From: Aquimarina sp. MAR_2010_214
GTDB lineage: Bacteria > Bacteroidota > Bacteroidia > Flavobacteriales > Flavobacteriaceae
DNA length: 64,000 bases
Assembly (NCBI RefSeq): GCF_002846555.1
Contig: NZ_PJMS01000001.1
Coordinates: forward strand, 1,612,001 to 1,676,000
Direction: 5' to 3'
The translations under genes and the position numbers were made by a program. This document shows positions 26,372-35,153 of this stretch, in pieces; positions within the stretch are counted from its first letter, which is position 1, and each line of letters starts with the position of its first letter. The notes under the pieces are model-generated. The model was given only the letters and a program-made list of their open reading frames with translations. It ran no database searches and was not told the origin of the DNA.

Positions 26372-27640
26372 TTGTTTAATAATAAAACTGTAAAACAAAT
26401 TATGCGTTGGCTAATCCCTATAATTCTATATATACTTGTTGAAACTTATGCGTATCAGGCTATCCGAACTATTACCAGAAATCAATGGGTGCAAATTGGA
26501 TATTTGGCGTTGTCCTTGATTATTTTGGGTTATGTGATTTATATTTTTGCTAATTATGATCGCAGTGTCGGCCCAACAAAATATACATTAAGAGCTAGTG
26601 CTCTTTTGTTGCTCACTTTGGTGCCTAAGTTAATTATGGTTTTGTTTTTATTTGGTGAAGATATTATTAGAGTGTGTGTGGCAGGTTATAATTATCTTAC
26701 GAATACTTTTTTTGAAGGTACAGCCACTCAGTATTTTCCAGATCGTAGAAAATTTATAAGTCAATTGGCGCTGGGTATTGCTGCAATACCTCTTGGTGGA
26801 TTGTTGCATGGTATATTTAGAGGGAAATACAATTTTAAAGTAATACGCCATGTGTTACATTTTGAAGACCTTCCTGCCGCATTTGATGGGTTTCGGATTA
26901 CACAAATTTCAGATATACATTCTGGAAGTTTTGATGATGCTGCTAAAATTGAATATGCAGTGGATTTAATTAATGAACAAGAAACAGATCTATTATTGTT
27001 TACTGGGGATATTGTGAATACTATTGCAGAAGAAATGGATGACTGGATTGATACATTTAAACGTATTAAGACGCCAGAGTATGGAAAATATTCTGTTTTA
27101 GGAAATCACGATTATGGAGAATATGTTACCTGGAACAGCCAGGAGGAAAAAGATGCAAATTTTGAGGCAATAAAGGAAGTTCATACTAAAATCGATTTTA
27201 ATCTGTTACTTAATGATAGCACTTTTGTAGAAAAAGATGGTGAGCGTATTGCTGTAGTAGGAGTAGAGAATTGGGGTCATAATTTTAAGAAAGCTGGTGA
27301 TTTAACAAAAGCCTCTGAAAAAGTGGCTAAAGAAGATTTTAAGATCTTGTTAAGTCATGATCCCTCGCATTGGGAGTACGAAGTAAAGAAACATTCGGAT
27401 CATTATCACCTTACATTAAGTGGTCACACTCATGGATTTCAATTTGGGATTGAAATTCCTGGATTTGTGCGATGGAGTCCAGTGCAGTATGTGTATAAGC
27501 AATGGGCGGGTATGTATGATGAAATGGGGAGATATCTGAATGTAAATCGCGGTTTTGGGTTTCATGCTTTCCCGGGACGGGTTGGTATATGGCCTGAGAT
27601 TACGGTAATAGAATTGAGAAAAGGATCAAAGCCTGCTTAA
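26372..27640 (+). CDS. Membrane-anchored calcineurin-like metallophosphoesterase
   Basis: 422 residues if started at the TTG at 26372, which is preceded at 6-12 bases by AAAGGAGAG, an unusually good Shine-Dalgarno sequence for this phylum. The first ATG gives a start 10 residues later. Three or four membrane helices (about 12-140) precede a phosphoesterase domain with all metal-binding motifs: D181-I-H183, G212-D213, GNHD 244-247, H329 and GHTH 351-354. The family (YkuE-like) hydrolyses phosphate esters, for example in lipid or nucleotide metabolism; the substrate here is unknown. The thioredoxin-like gene follows 73 bases downstream on the same strand and may be co-transcribed. Confidence 0.88.
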   Translation: MFNNKTVKQIMRWLIPIILYILVETYAYQAIRTITRNQWVQIGYLALSLIILGYVIYIFANYDRSVGPTKYTLRASALLLLTLVPKLIMVLFLFGEDIIRVCVAGYNYLTNTFFEGTATQYFPDRRKFISQLALGIAAIPLGGLLHGIFRGKYNFKVIRHVLHFEDLPAAFDGFRITQISDIHSGSFDDAAKIEYAVDLINEQETDLLLFTGDIVNTIAEEMDDWIDTFKRIKTPEYGKYSVLGNHDYGEYVTWNSQEEKDANFEAIKEVHTKIDFNLLLNDSTFVEKDGERIAVVGVENWGHNFKKAGDLTKASEKVAKEDFKILLSHDPSHWEYEVKKHSDHYHLTLSGHTHGFQFGIEIPGFVRWSPVQYVYKQWAGMYDEMGRYLNVNRGFGFHAFPGRVGIWPEITVIELRKGSKPA

Positions 27641-27713
27641 TTCACAGAAAGTGTTATATTTACAACTGTTTAATGGTCGATTATAAAAGGCCCAAACATA
27701 AAAGTTTTTGAAC

Positions 27714-28010
27714 ATGTCAAAGTTTGGAGATATAATAGGTATTGAAGTTCCTGTTTTATTAGACTTTTTTACCGAATGGAATGAGCCCTCTCTGGCAATG
27801 CACCCTGTGTTAAGGGATGTAGCTGCAGCACTTGGAGATAAAGGGAAAGTTATAAAGATTGATGTAGATAAAAATGAAGAGTTGGCTACAGCTTTACGTA
27901 TTAAAGGACTTCCTACATTAATGATTTATAAAGAAGGTGAAATGGTTTGGAGACAAAGTGGTGAGCAAGATGCTAATACACTAATAGGTCTCATGAAAGA
28001 GTATGTTTAG
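27714..28010 (+). CDS. Thioredoxin-fold protein lacking the CxxC active site
   Basis: 98 residues from the ATG at 27714. The thioredoxin fold is clear: VPVLLDFFTEW, the cis-proline segment RIKGLPTLMIYKEGE, and the final helix TLIGLMKEYV. However the active-site WCGPC is replaced by WNEPS, and the protein contains no cysteine at all. It therefore cannot catalyse disulfide exchange and is more likely a binding or chaperone-type protein. It follows the membrane metallophosphoesterase on the same strand and overlaps the convergent deacetylase by four bases at the 3' end. The role is unknown. Confidence 0.85.
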   Translation: MSKFGDIIGIEVPVLLDFFTEWNEPSLAMHPVLRDVAAALGDKGKVIKIDVDKNEELATALRIKGLPTLMIYKEGEMVWRQSGEQDANTLIGLMKEYV

Positions 28011-28660
28011 AACCTAATGGTATCAAAAACATATCCTCTTTTGGTAAAATAGTCTAAAACTTCTGGTAGTACGGCAGTAAGGTTTTTTGAAGCTTTTATA
28101 CTATCATGAAAAACAATAATGCTTCCTTGTTGTGTGTTTTGTATCACATTTTGTAAGCATTCTTCTGGAGATATTGTTTGTTCCCAATCTTTTGATAATA
28201 CATCCCAAAGTATAATTTTATACCCTAACTTTTCTAGTGCTTTAAATTTTGTTTGGCTTATTTGTCCATATGGCGGTCTAAATATCTGTTGTATGTCTTC
28301 GTTGGGAGAATGTTTCCGAATTAGATTTTGACAATCTATAGTATTGTTGATATATGTATCCAGACTGGTTTTCCAGGCTTTTAAATGATTCATAGTGTGA
28401 TTACCTATAGTATGGCCTTCTGATAGAATCTGTTTAAAAACCTCAGGGTGTTTTCTAATGTTGTCACCAATACAAAAAAAAGTTGCTTTAGCATTATATT
28501 GATTTAACTGTGTCAAAACAAATTCTGTAACATCTGGTATGGGACCATCGTCAAAAGTTAAATATAGCTTCTTTTCATTGTCTGTATAAAGATCCCAAGT
28601 ATAATTTGGGAAAAGCTGTTTAATAATTTTAGGCGTTTTATTTGGGATTATTTGTGCCAT
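28007..28660 (-). CDS. Polysaccharide deacetylase (NodB-type, carbohydrate esterase 4)
   Basis: 217 residues from the ATG at 28658-28660 (MAQIIPNKTPKIIKQLFP). An in-frame GTG at 28694-28696 would add 12 residues but lies inside a terminator-like hairpin. The catalytic motifs of carbohydrate esterase family 4 are present: TFDDGP with the paired aspartates, GNHTMNH with the two metal-binding His, RPPYG, and LWDVLSKDW; IIVFHDS is motif 5. Such enzymes remove acetyl or formyl groups from peptidoglycan, chitin or other amino-sugar polymers. No signal peptide is evident, so the location is uncertain. It follows the DUF2723 gene on the same strand and converges on the thioredoxin-like gene. Confidence 0.9.
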   Translation of the reverse strand: MAQIIPNKTPKIIKQLFPNYTWDLYTDNEKKLYLTFDDGPIPDVTEFVLTQLNQYNAKATFFCIGDNIRKHPEVFKQILSEGHTIGNHTMNHLKAWKTSLDTYINNTIDCQNLIRKHSPNEDIQQIFRPPYGQISQTKFKALEKLGYKIILWDVLSKDWEQTISPEECLQNVIQNTQQGSIIVFHDSIKASKNLTAVLPEVLDYFTKRGYVFDTIRF

Positions 28661-28671
28661 GGGTATACTAA

Positions 28672-28700
28672 AAAAGTGAGCCTTTTTAAGACTCACTTTT
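28672..28700 (-). terminator. Terminator-like hairpin between DUF2723 gene and deacetylase
   Basis: On the minus strand AAAAGTGAG (28692-28700) pairs with CTCACTTTT (28672-28680), followed by TTAG. It begins 5 bases after the DUF2723 stop and ends 11 bases before the deacetylase ATG. It may limit read-through into the latter. Confidence 0.55.
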
Positions 28701-28705
28701 AATGA

Positions 28706-31700
28706 TTAGTTTGGTATGCTGTCCAAAGAATCTAAAGGTTTTTCCTGATTTTGGAACTCTTTAATCAGATCTTCTTCTTGTTTGCGAATGGCTTCATCAT
28801 CGTCATATTCTTCATCTTCAGAATAGAGTCGGGTAAACAGTCTTAGATATCTGTTAAACTCATCTGCCTTTTCTTCTACCATTTCCCGATCCTGATTGAT
28901 TAGTAATAAATCAACTACACTACGATAACGTTCTACGTTGGTTACAATCTCTTCGGCATAGCGATATTGATCTTTAAGCTCTAGGCTGCCAAAATAAGTA
29001 AGTTGTTCTTGATATTTGTTAGCGAGTTTTGTCCAAAGTTCTCGTGCTTTTTGCTTTTCTCCTATCTCATAATAACCAGAGATATAGGGCTCTACCAGAG
29101 TGTAATACTCATAGTACTCAATTGGCATTTTATCCATTGCCAGATCAAGAATTTCCTTAGCTTTATCTTTTTTGTTCTCCTGGATTAAAACTTCTACAAG
29201 TCTTGCTAGGTTGCTGCGATATGTAATTGCATTTTTTCTGGTTTCCGGATCATGATATATATTTGGATCATTACTATTTCCCCAATCCCAACTAGTCACA
29301 TTTTTATACATGAGATCTGTGTCTATTCTACCCATTTCAAAAGGATTTCGTGGGTTTACCTTAGTGCGAATCGGAACTAATTTGAAGGTAACTCCGTCTA
29401 ATTGAAGATAATCTTTCATCCATAAGAAATCATCATCTCCATAACTTCCTCCGGTAAAATATATAGGCCTTTCCCAATTATTATTGGCAATGATATCTAA
29501 CATTAAAAGGCGATTTTTAAATAATAAATCTCCCTTGAGATGGATATCAATATAAGGTACAATAAGATCTGCATCTTTTTGAGCTACGATACCATTTCTA
29601 AGTACAGCTTCTTTATCTACAGGAATTCGTATATGTTTAGTAGGAAATGTATTCACTTTTTTACCACTCTGTAAATCTCCTTTAGTTCGGGGATCATCAG
29701 TTTCTATCCATCTCATCCAATTTTTGATAAGCATGGTGTCAGAAGTTACGGGTTTGTGGTAAATAGCATCATTATTTCCGAATCGATAGAATTCATGAGT
29801 TAACTGAGAAGGGATAGGTTTTCCTTCATATGCGGCCTTTTTCATTTGATCTATATACCAATCTGTTGCAAAAAGGCTTGTATTTACAGTTCTAACATCT
29901 GTGCGGTAACCTTCAATTTCTTGTGCATACCATAATGCAAATGTGTCATTATCTCCTATCGTAAATAATATTGCATCTTTCTGGCAAGATTGTAAATACA
30001 TTTTTGCCATAGATTGTGCTGTATATCGATTTGAACGATCGTGATCATCCCAATTCTGTGCTGCTAATAGTACAGGTACAGCTAATAAGCAAACCACGGT
30101 AACTAAAGGGGCAAGTATTTTGGGTTGCAGATACTTTTTAAGTAAATCAAACAAAGCATATACCCCAAACCCTATCCAAATGGCAAATACATAAAATGAT
30201 CCTACCAGTGCATAATCTCGCTCTCTTGGTTCAAAAGGTCTTTCGTTAAGATAAATTTTTAGTGCTAAACCTGTAAATAAGAAGAAAATGAGCAAAGCCC
30301 AGAATTTTTTCTTATCTCTTTGTAGCATAAATACAAATCCAATTAGTCCTAGTAGTAATGGTAAGAAGTAGTAGGTGTTACGAGCTTTATTTTTAAGAAC
30401 ATCGCTAGGCAAGTTGTCTTGAGATCCTAAGCGAGCTTCATCGATAAATTTAATACCACTAAGCCAGTTACCTTCTAAATCGGTAAGTTTACCTTGATTG
30501 TCATCTTGTCGTCCAACAAAATTCCACATAAAATAACGCCAGTACATATATCCTATTTGATAATCAAATAGATATACTACGTTATCCCAAAAAGAAGGTT
30601 TTTCTACATCAATATAATTACCGAATGATTGTAGAAATTTATTATAATCATCATTATCTAATTTTCCGGTGGCATATTCTCTTCTAAATTGAGTAACAGC
30701 ATTAAGTAATTCTTCTTCACCTTGATAATCGGCTTTAATTGTAAATTTAATTGGCCCGGTAAATTCCATATAATTAGCAATATGCTCTGTACTCCACATT
30801 CTTGGTAAAATGGCTTTATGGGCATCATCAAGATTCTGTTTTGCATTTTTCCAATCGTTAACTATAATATATTTTCCGGTTTTAAGATCTTTTTCATATT
30901 TCGGTTTGCCATCTTCATAAGGGTTGTTTTGATCCAGACCTGCATAAATTTCAGTAAATTGAGGTCCGTAAAAAAGATGGGTCTCTGGGTATTGTTCTAA
31001 ATTATAATATGCTAGAAGTTCTCTTGCGTTATTAGGATTGTTTTCATTAATAACAGTTCCGGCGTTTGCTCTTATTGGTAACATAACCCAGCTAGAAAAC
31101 CCTATTAGGATAAACATAATACATAATAGTAATGTGTTTAATTGTACGTAGTTTTTTTTACGAGTGTATTTTATACCTAAATAAAAAGCTGTAGCGATAA
31201 TTAAACCAGCAATAACAGTTCCTGAGTTAAAAGGCATACCAATAGAATTAACAAAAAACACTTCAGCTGCACCAAAGAATTTAAGTGTTGATGGTAATAA
31301 GAGTTTAAAAATGAACAATAGTATGGCTACAACAACAATATTGGCAATAATGAAGTTTTTTATCGTAATCTCTTTGTAGTTTTTGAAATAATATAATAAT
31401 CCTATTGCAGGAATAGAGAGTAATCCCATGAAATGAACACCGAAAGATAATCCAACAATAAAAGAAATTAATATTAGCCATTTGTTACCTCTTGGGGTAT
31501 GCATATCTCGCTCCCATAACAATCCGAGATAGAAAAGAACGGATAAAATACAGGTGGCCATTGCATATACTTCGGCCTCTACAGCATTAAACCAAAAACT
31601 ATCTGTAAATGAAAAAGCTAGAGCTCCAACCAAGCCACTACCTAGAATAGCCATTGCTTTACCTTCTGTTAATTCTTCATCTTTTACAATCACTTTTTTA

Positions 31701-32008
31701 ACAAGAATGGTTATAGACCAAAACATAAAGAGAATGGTAAGGGCACTTGCAAAAGCAGAGGTCATATTTACCATTAATGCAATTTGTGTAGAGTCTGATG
31801 CAAAAGCAGAAGCAAATGCTCCAATCATTTGAAACAATGGTGCTCCTGGTGGGTGACCAACTTGTAATTTAGAGGAAGTAGCAATGTATTCTCCTGCATC
31901 CCAAAAACTAGCAGTAGGTTCTACCGTCATTGTGTAAACGCATAAAGCGATAACAAAAACGATCCACCCTAATATTTTATTCCACTTGGTAAAGTTGAAT
32001 GTGCTCAT
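28706..32008 (-). CDS. DUF2723 (TMEM260-like) integral membrane protein, probable glycosyltransferase
   Basis: 1100 residues. The N-terminus (WNKILGWIVFVIALCVYTMT, then VEPTASFWDAGEYIATS with the luminal acidic pair, and LQVGHPPGAPLFQMIG) matches DUF2723, the family of the human protein O-mannosyltransferase TMEM260 and large Bacteroidota homologues. About twelve membrane helices occupy residues 1-330 and 540-680. A soluble region (about 690-1100) has an ILFTIGDNDTFALWYAQE motif and helical repeats at the end resembling tetratricopeptide segments. It probably transfers sugars from a lipid donor to exported proteins, but activity in this phylum is an inference from the human relative. It stands alone behind a hairpin terminator. 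Confidence 0.85.
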   Translation of the reverse strand: MSTFNFTKWNKILGWIVFVIALCVYTMTVEPTASFWDAGEYIATSSKLQVGHPPGAPLFQMIGAFASAFASDSTQIALMVNMTSAFASALTILFMFWSITILVKKVIVKDEELTEGKAMAILGSGLVGALAFSFTDSFWFNAVEAEVYAMATCILSVLFYLGLLWERDMHTPRGNKWLILISFIVGLSFGVHFMGLLSIPAIGLLYYFKNYKEITIKNFIIANIVVVAILLFIFKLLLPSTLKFFGAAEVFFVNSIGMPFNSGTVIAGLIIATAFYLGIKYTRKKNYVQLNTLLLCIMFILIGFSSWVMLPIRANAGTVINENNPNNARELLAYYNLEQYPETHLFYGPQFTEIYAGLDQNNPYEDGKPKYEKDLKTGKYIIVNDWKNAKQNLDDAHKAILPRMWSTEHIANYMEFTGPIKFTIKADYQGEEELLNAVTQFRREYATGKLDNDDYNKFLQSFGNYIDVEKPSFWDNVVYLFDYQIGYMYWRYFMWNFVGRQDDNQGKLTDLEGNWLSGIKFIDEARLGSQDNLPSDVLKNKARNTYYFLPLLLGLIGFVFMLQRDKKKFWALLIFFLFTGLALKIYLNERPFEPRERDYALVGSFYVFAIWIGFGVYALFDLLKKYLQPKILAPLVTVVCLLAVPVLLAAQNWDDHDRSNRYTAQSMAKMYLQSCQKDAILFTIGDNDTFALWYAQEIEGYRTDVRTVNTSLFATDWYIDQMKKAAYEGKPIPSQLTHEFYRFGNNDAIYHKPVTSDTMLIKNWMRWIETDDPRTKGDLQSGKKVNTFPTKHIRIPVDKEAVLRNGIVAQKDADLIVPYIDIHLKGDLLFKNRLLMLDIIANNNWERPIYFTGGSYGDDDFLWMKDYLQLDGVTFKLVPIRTKVNPRNPFEMGRIDTDLMYKNVTSWDWGNSNDPNIYHDPETRKNAITYRSNLARLVEVLIQENKKDKAKEILDLAMDKMPIEYYEYYTLVEPYISGYYEIGEKQKARELWTKLANKYQEQLTYFGSLELKDQYRYAEEIVTNVERYRSVVDLLLINQDREMVEEKADEFNRYLRLFTRLYSEDEEYDDDEAIRKQEEDLIKEFQNQEKPLDSLDSIPN

Positions 32009-32166
32009 AAAATTTCTTCAGTTATATAACGTGTGCGAATTTAGTAATAAAAATACTTTAACCTTAGTTTTTTTAGGAAACGCTTAACAGAACTTTATAT
32101 TTTAGGCGGATTGCAACTGTTTTGTAAATAGATTAGTAATTTAATAGAATAAATTTTAAAAAATGT

Positions 32167-32196
32167 TTGCAGAGCCAAAAGAAAATTTTAAATTTG
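32167..32196 (+). promoter_or_regulatory. Promoter of tRNA-Gln
   Basis: TTG (32167-32169), 19 bases, TAAATTTG (32189-32196): an exact match to the Bacteroidota consensus, 17 bases before the tRNA. Confidence 0.85.
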
Positions 32197-32213
32197 CACC
32201 CGCAAACACATAT

Positions 32214-32286
32214 TGGCCTATGGTGTAACTGGCAACACGTCTGGTTTTGGTCCAGAAGAGTCTAGGTTCGAGCCCTAGTAGGCCAA
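32214..32286 (+). tRNA. tRNA-Gln (anticodon TTG)
   Basis: The 7-base acceptor arms TGGCCTA (32214-32220) and TAGGCCA (32279-32285) pair perfectly. The anticodon arm TCTGG-TTTTGGT-CCAGA holds anticodon TTG. The T arm CTAGG-TTCGAGC-CCTAG is canonical. The CCA end is not encoded. It has its own promoter and terminator, so it is a single-gene unit. Confidence 0.96.
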
Positions 32287-32320
32287 CAAAAAAAGGAGCA
32301 AATTAATTTGCTCCTTTTTT
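32287..32320. terminator. Bidirectional terminator between tRNA-Gln and universal stress gene
   Basis: A perfect 20-base palindrome (32295-32314, arms GGAGCAAATT) flanked by A-run and T-run, giving a U-tract on both strands. Confidence 0.85.
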
Positions 32321-32340
32321 GTTTTTATGTTGTGAAGATA

Positions 32341-33174
32341 TTAAATTTTAAAAGTAAGCACAGGTCTTTTTGCATGATTTACAACATCTTCTCCTAGGCT
32401 TCCGTTAATAAAATGTGATATTCCTTTTCTGCCATGAGTGCTAATACCAATCATACCTGCATTGATAGAGTCAGCAAAATTAAGTATCCCTTTTTCTACT
32501 GTGATATCGTTATAGATATTTAAGCTATAATTTTCTATAGCTAGATTAGAAATCATATTATTCATTTTCTCTTCGGTTTGATAAGTGGTTTTAAACCCAT
32601 TGGCTGTATTTACCCATACCAAATGAAGTTTTGCTTGAATTGATTTAGAAAAATCGTGAGCAGCTAAAAGAGATGGTTTGTCTTCATCATCAAAATTTGT
32701 AGCATATACAACATCATTAATTCCAAAAATATCACAATCGTCTTTGATTACTAATACAGGTTTTTTTGATGTTCGAACTACTTTTTCGGCGTTAGAGCCT
32801 ATAAATAATTCTTCGAAACCAGAAGAGCCATGAGATCCCATGATGATGATATCTATTTCATTTTTGGTGCTCGAATTGATAATCCCATGCAGCACATCTT
32901 CAAAATTTACAGTCTCAATGACATCAATACCTTTTAAATAATCCTGATTTAGTACTTCTTCAAATTTTTTATGAGTTTGTTTCATGAAAAAAATAGCCTC
33001 AGGAGCAGGGCCTGGTGCTCCAGAAGACATTAGGTCTGTAAGGTGCATGGGGAGTTCTAAAATATGTAACAGATAGATTTTAGCGTTGTTTTTTTTTGCT
33101 ATTTGAGCCGCTACTTTTAATGCGTTTTCAGCTTGTTTAGAAAAATCTGTTGGTACTAGTATGCTTTTGATCAT
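32341..33174 (-). CDS. Universal stress protein, tandem UspA domains
   Basis: 277 residues made of two Usp domains. The first (about 1-140) begins MIKSILVPTDFSKQAENALK and ends with the ATP-binding G-x2-G-x9-G-S signature (MGSHGSSGFEELFIGSNAEK). The second (about 150-277) has the like motif STHGRKGISHFINGSLGEDV. Tandem UspA proteins bind ATP and are induced by stationary phase or stress; the molecular role is usually unclear. The gene stands alone, with the shared palindromic terminator downstream. It is oriented divergently from the rimP-nusA-infB operon. Confidence 0.93.
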   Translation of the reverse strand: MIKSILVPTDFSKQAENALKVAAQIAKKNNAKIYLLHILELPMHLTDLMSSGAPGPAPEAIFFMKQTHKKFEEVLNQDYLKGIDVIETVNFEDVLHGIINSSTKNEIDIIIMGSHGSSGFEELFIGSNAEKVVRTSKKPVLVIKDDCDIFGINDVVYATNFDDEDKPSLLAAHDFSKSIQAKLHLVWVNTANGFKTTYQTEEKMNNMISNLAIENYSLNIYNDITVEKGILNFADSINAGMIGISTHGRKGISHFINGSLGEDVVNHAKRPVLTFKI

Positions 33175-33308
33175 AATATTGCTTTTTTGAAATATATTAT
33201 TTGTTTATTACTCTAGATTTAGAACGTATTGGTAGTTATACGGTTAAAGTAAGAAGCTACTCGTATAGTATTCTTAAATTTACGAATAAATTCATTCTCA
33301 ACGATATT

Positions 33309-33337
33309 TTGTATATAAGATATTATTACTATCTTTG
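33309..33337 (+). promoter_or_regulatory. Promoter of the rimP-nusA-infB operon
   Basis: TTG (33309-33311), 18 bases, TATCTTTG (33330-33337): a consensus Bacteroidota promoter. It places the transcript start about 20 bases before the leader hairpin. Confidence 0.85.
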
Positions 33338-33363
33338 CACCGTTGAAATTAAAAAACCAGGAT

Positions 33364-33389
33364 GAGGGGACGAGAAGTCCCCTCTTTTT
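33364..33389 (+). promoter_or_regulatory. Leader hairpin with U-tract (candidate attenuator) before rimP
   Basis: GAGGGGAC (33364-33371) pairs perfectly with GTCCCCTC (33377-33384) around GAGAA and is followed by TTTTT. It has the form of an intrinsic terminator yet stands between promoter and first gene, ending 8 bases before the rimP ATG. Control by NusA, an operon product that acts on termination, is plausible. Confidence 0.7.
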
Positions 33390-33397
33390 ATCTATTT

Positions 33398-33862
33398 ATG
33401 TCATTAAAAGACAAAGTTCAAAAATTATTAGAAGGGGCACTTCAAGAAAATCCGTCCTTATTTCTAATTGAAAGTAAAATTCATCCCGATAATAGTATTG
33501 AAATTATTATTGATGGGGATGAGGGTGTGAAGGTTGAAGATTGCATAGCTGTGAGCAGAGCAATAGAACATAATTTGGATAGAGAAGAAGAAGATTTTTC
33601 TCTTCAAGTAATGTCTTCAGGTGTTTCTGAAGGTTTGAAACACGTTCGACAGTACAAAAAGAATATAGGAAGAAAGCTTAAGGTGAAAACAACTGAGGAA
33701 ACAATTGAAGGAGAGTTGATCTCAGCGACCGAGGATGTAATTGTCTTAACATGGAAAACACGAGAGCCTAAGCCTGTAGGTAAGGGCAAAGTAACCGTTA
33801 CTAAAGAGGCTAATATAGCTTATGAAAATATTGTAGAAGCAAAAGTTATGATAACATTTTAA
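33398..33862 (+). CDS. rimP: Ribosome maturation factor RimP
   Basis: 154 residues from the ATG at 33398 (MSLKDKVQKLLEGALQENPS). An upstream in-frame ATG at 33362 lies on the edge of the leader hairpin and is rejected. RimP features: ESKIHPDNSIEIIIDGDEGV, VEDCIAVSRAIEHNLDREEE, the conserved LQVMSSGVSEGLK (SSPG-type loop) and the KNIGRKLKVKT start of the C-terminal SH3-like domain. It helps assemble the 30S subunit. It is the first gene of the conserved rimP-nusA-infB order, 15 bases before nusA. Confidence 0.95.
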   Translation: MSLKDKVQKLLEGALQENPSLFLIESKIHPDNSIEIIIDGDEGVKVEDCIAVSRAIEHNLDREEEDFSLQVMSSGVSEGLKHVRQYKKNIGRKLKVKTTEETIEGELISATEDVIVLTWKTREPKPVGKGKVTVTKEANIAYENIVEAKVMITF

Positions 33863-33877
33863 TTATAATATATTGAT

Positions 33878-35110
33878 ATGGAAAATATCGCATTAATAGA
33901 ATCATTTTCAGAATTCAAGGATGATAAATTTATAGATCGTGTTACTTTAATGTCGATCTTAGAAGATGTATTTAGAAATGCTCTAAAGAAGAAGTTTGGT
34001 AGTGATGACAATTTCGATATCATTATAAATCCTGATAAGGGAGATTTAGAAATTTGGAGAAACCGTATTGTTGTTGGAGATGGTGAAGTTGAAGACGGTA
34101 ATCAAGAGATATCACTAACTGAAGCACAAAAAATAGAGCCTGATTTTGAGGTGGGTGAAGACGTATCAGAAGAAGTTAAACTCATAGATTTAGGGAGACG
34201 TTCTATATTGGCATTACGCCAGAATTTGATTTCTAAAATTCATGAACACGACAATACAAATATTTATAAGCAGTTTAAAGAATTAGAAGGAGAAATCTAT
34301 ACAGCTGAAGTTCATCATATTCGTCATAGAGCGATTATCATGTTGGATGATGAAGGTAATGAGATTATATTACCAAAAGATAGGCAAATACCTTCTGATT
34401 TTTTTAGAAAAGGAGAAAATGTAAGAGGGGTAATTGAATCTGTAGAGCTTAAAGGAAATAAACCATCTATAATAATGTCTAGAACATCACCTCTGTTTTT
34501 AGAGAAATTGTTCGAATCAGAAATACCAGAAGTATTTGATGGGTTAATTACAGTTAAAAAAGTAGTTAGAATTCCTGGAGAAAAAGCAAAAGTTGCTGTA
34601 GATTCGTATGATGACAGAATTGATCCTGTAGGAGCATGTGTTGGTATGAAAGGTTCTCGTATACATGGTATCGTAAGAGAATTAGGTAATGAAAATATTG
34701 ATGTTATTAATTATACAAATAATTTACAATTATTTATTACCAGAGCATTAAGTCCTGCAAAAGTAACTTCTATAAAGATTAATGAAGAGACTAGTAGAGC
34801 AGAAGTAATGCTAAGACCAGAAGAGGTTTCTAAAGCTATTGGTCGAGGAGGGCATAATATTAGACTTGCAGGGCAACTAACAGGTTATGAGATAGATGTG
34901 TTTAGAGAAGGGGTAGAAGAAGATGTCGAGCTTACAGAGTTTTCTGATGAAATCGACTCATGGATTATTGAAGAGTTTTCTAAAATTGGTTTAGATACTG
35001 CAAAGAGTATTTTAGAACAGGAAATTAGTGATTTAGTAAAGCGAACTGACCTTGAAGAAGAGACAGTAGGCGAAGTGATTAGAATATTAAAATCTGAATT
35101 TGAAGATTAA
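33878..35110 (+). CDS. nusA: Transcription termination/antitermination factor NusA
   Basis: 410 residues, the usual length in this phylum, which lacks the extra acidic C-terminal repeats of enterobacteria. The N-terminal polymerase-binding domain (about 1-125), S1 domain (about 130-200, TAEVHHIRHRAIIMLDD), and two KH domains (VGACVGMKGSRIHGIVRELG and EEVSKAIGRGGHNIRLAGQL) are in order. It binds RNA polymerase and nascent RNA, changing pausing and termination. It may act on the hairpin in its own operon leader. The 43-base gap to infB suggests one message. Confidence 0.97.
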   Translation: MENIALIESFSEFKDDKFIDRVTLMSILEDVFRNALKKKFGSDDNFDIIINPDKGDLEIWRNRIVVGDGEVEDGNQEISLTEAQKIEPDFEVGEDVSEEVKLIDLGRRSILALRQNLISKIHEHDNTNIYKQFKELEGEIYTAEVHHIRHRAIIMLDDEGNEIILPKDRQIPSDFFRKGENVRGVIESVELKGNKPSIIMSRTSPLFLEKLFESEIPEVFDGLITVKKVVRIPGEKAKVAVDSYDDRIDPVGACVGMKGSRIHGIVRELGNENIDVINYTNNLQLFITRALSPAKVTSIKINEETSRAEVMLRPEEVSKAIGRGGHNIRLAGQLTGYEIDVFREGVEEDVELTEFSDEIDSWIIEEFSKIGLDTAKSILEQEISDLVKRTDLEEETVGEVIRILKSEFED

Positions 35111-35153
35111 TAATCACAATTAATTATATTTGAGCATTAAATAAAAGGCATTT

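Noticed and set aside
33362..33397. Upstream ATG start for rimP
   Set aside because: It lies at the edge of the leader hairpin and would encode a non-conserved extension (MRGREVPSFYLF); RimP homologues begin near MSLKDKV.
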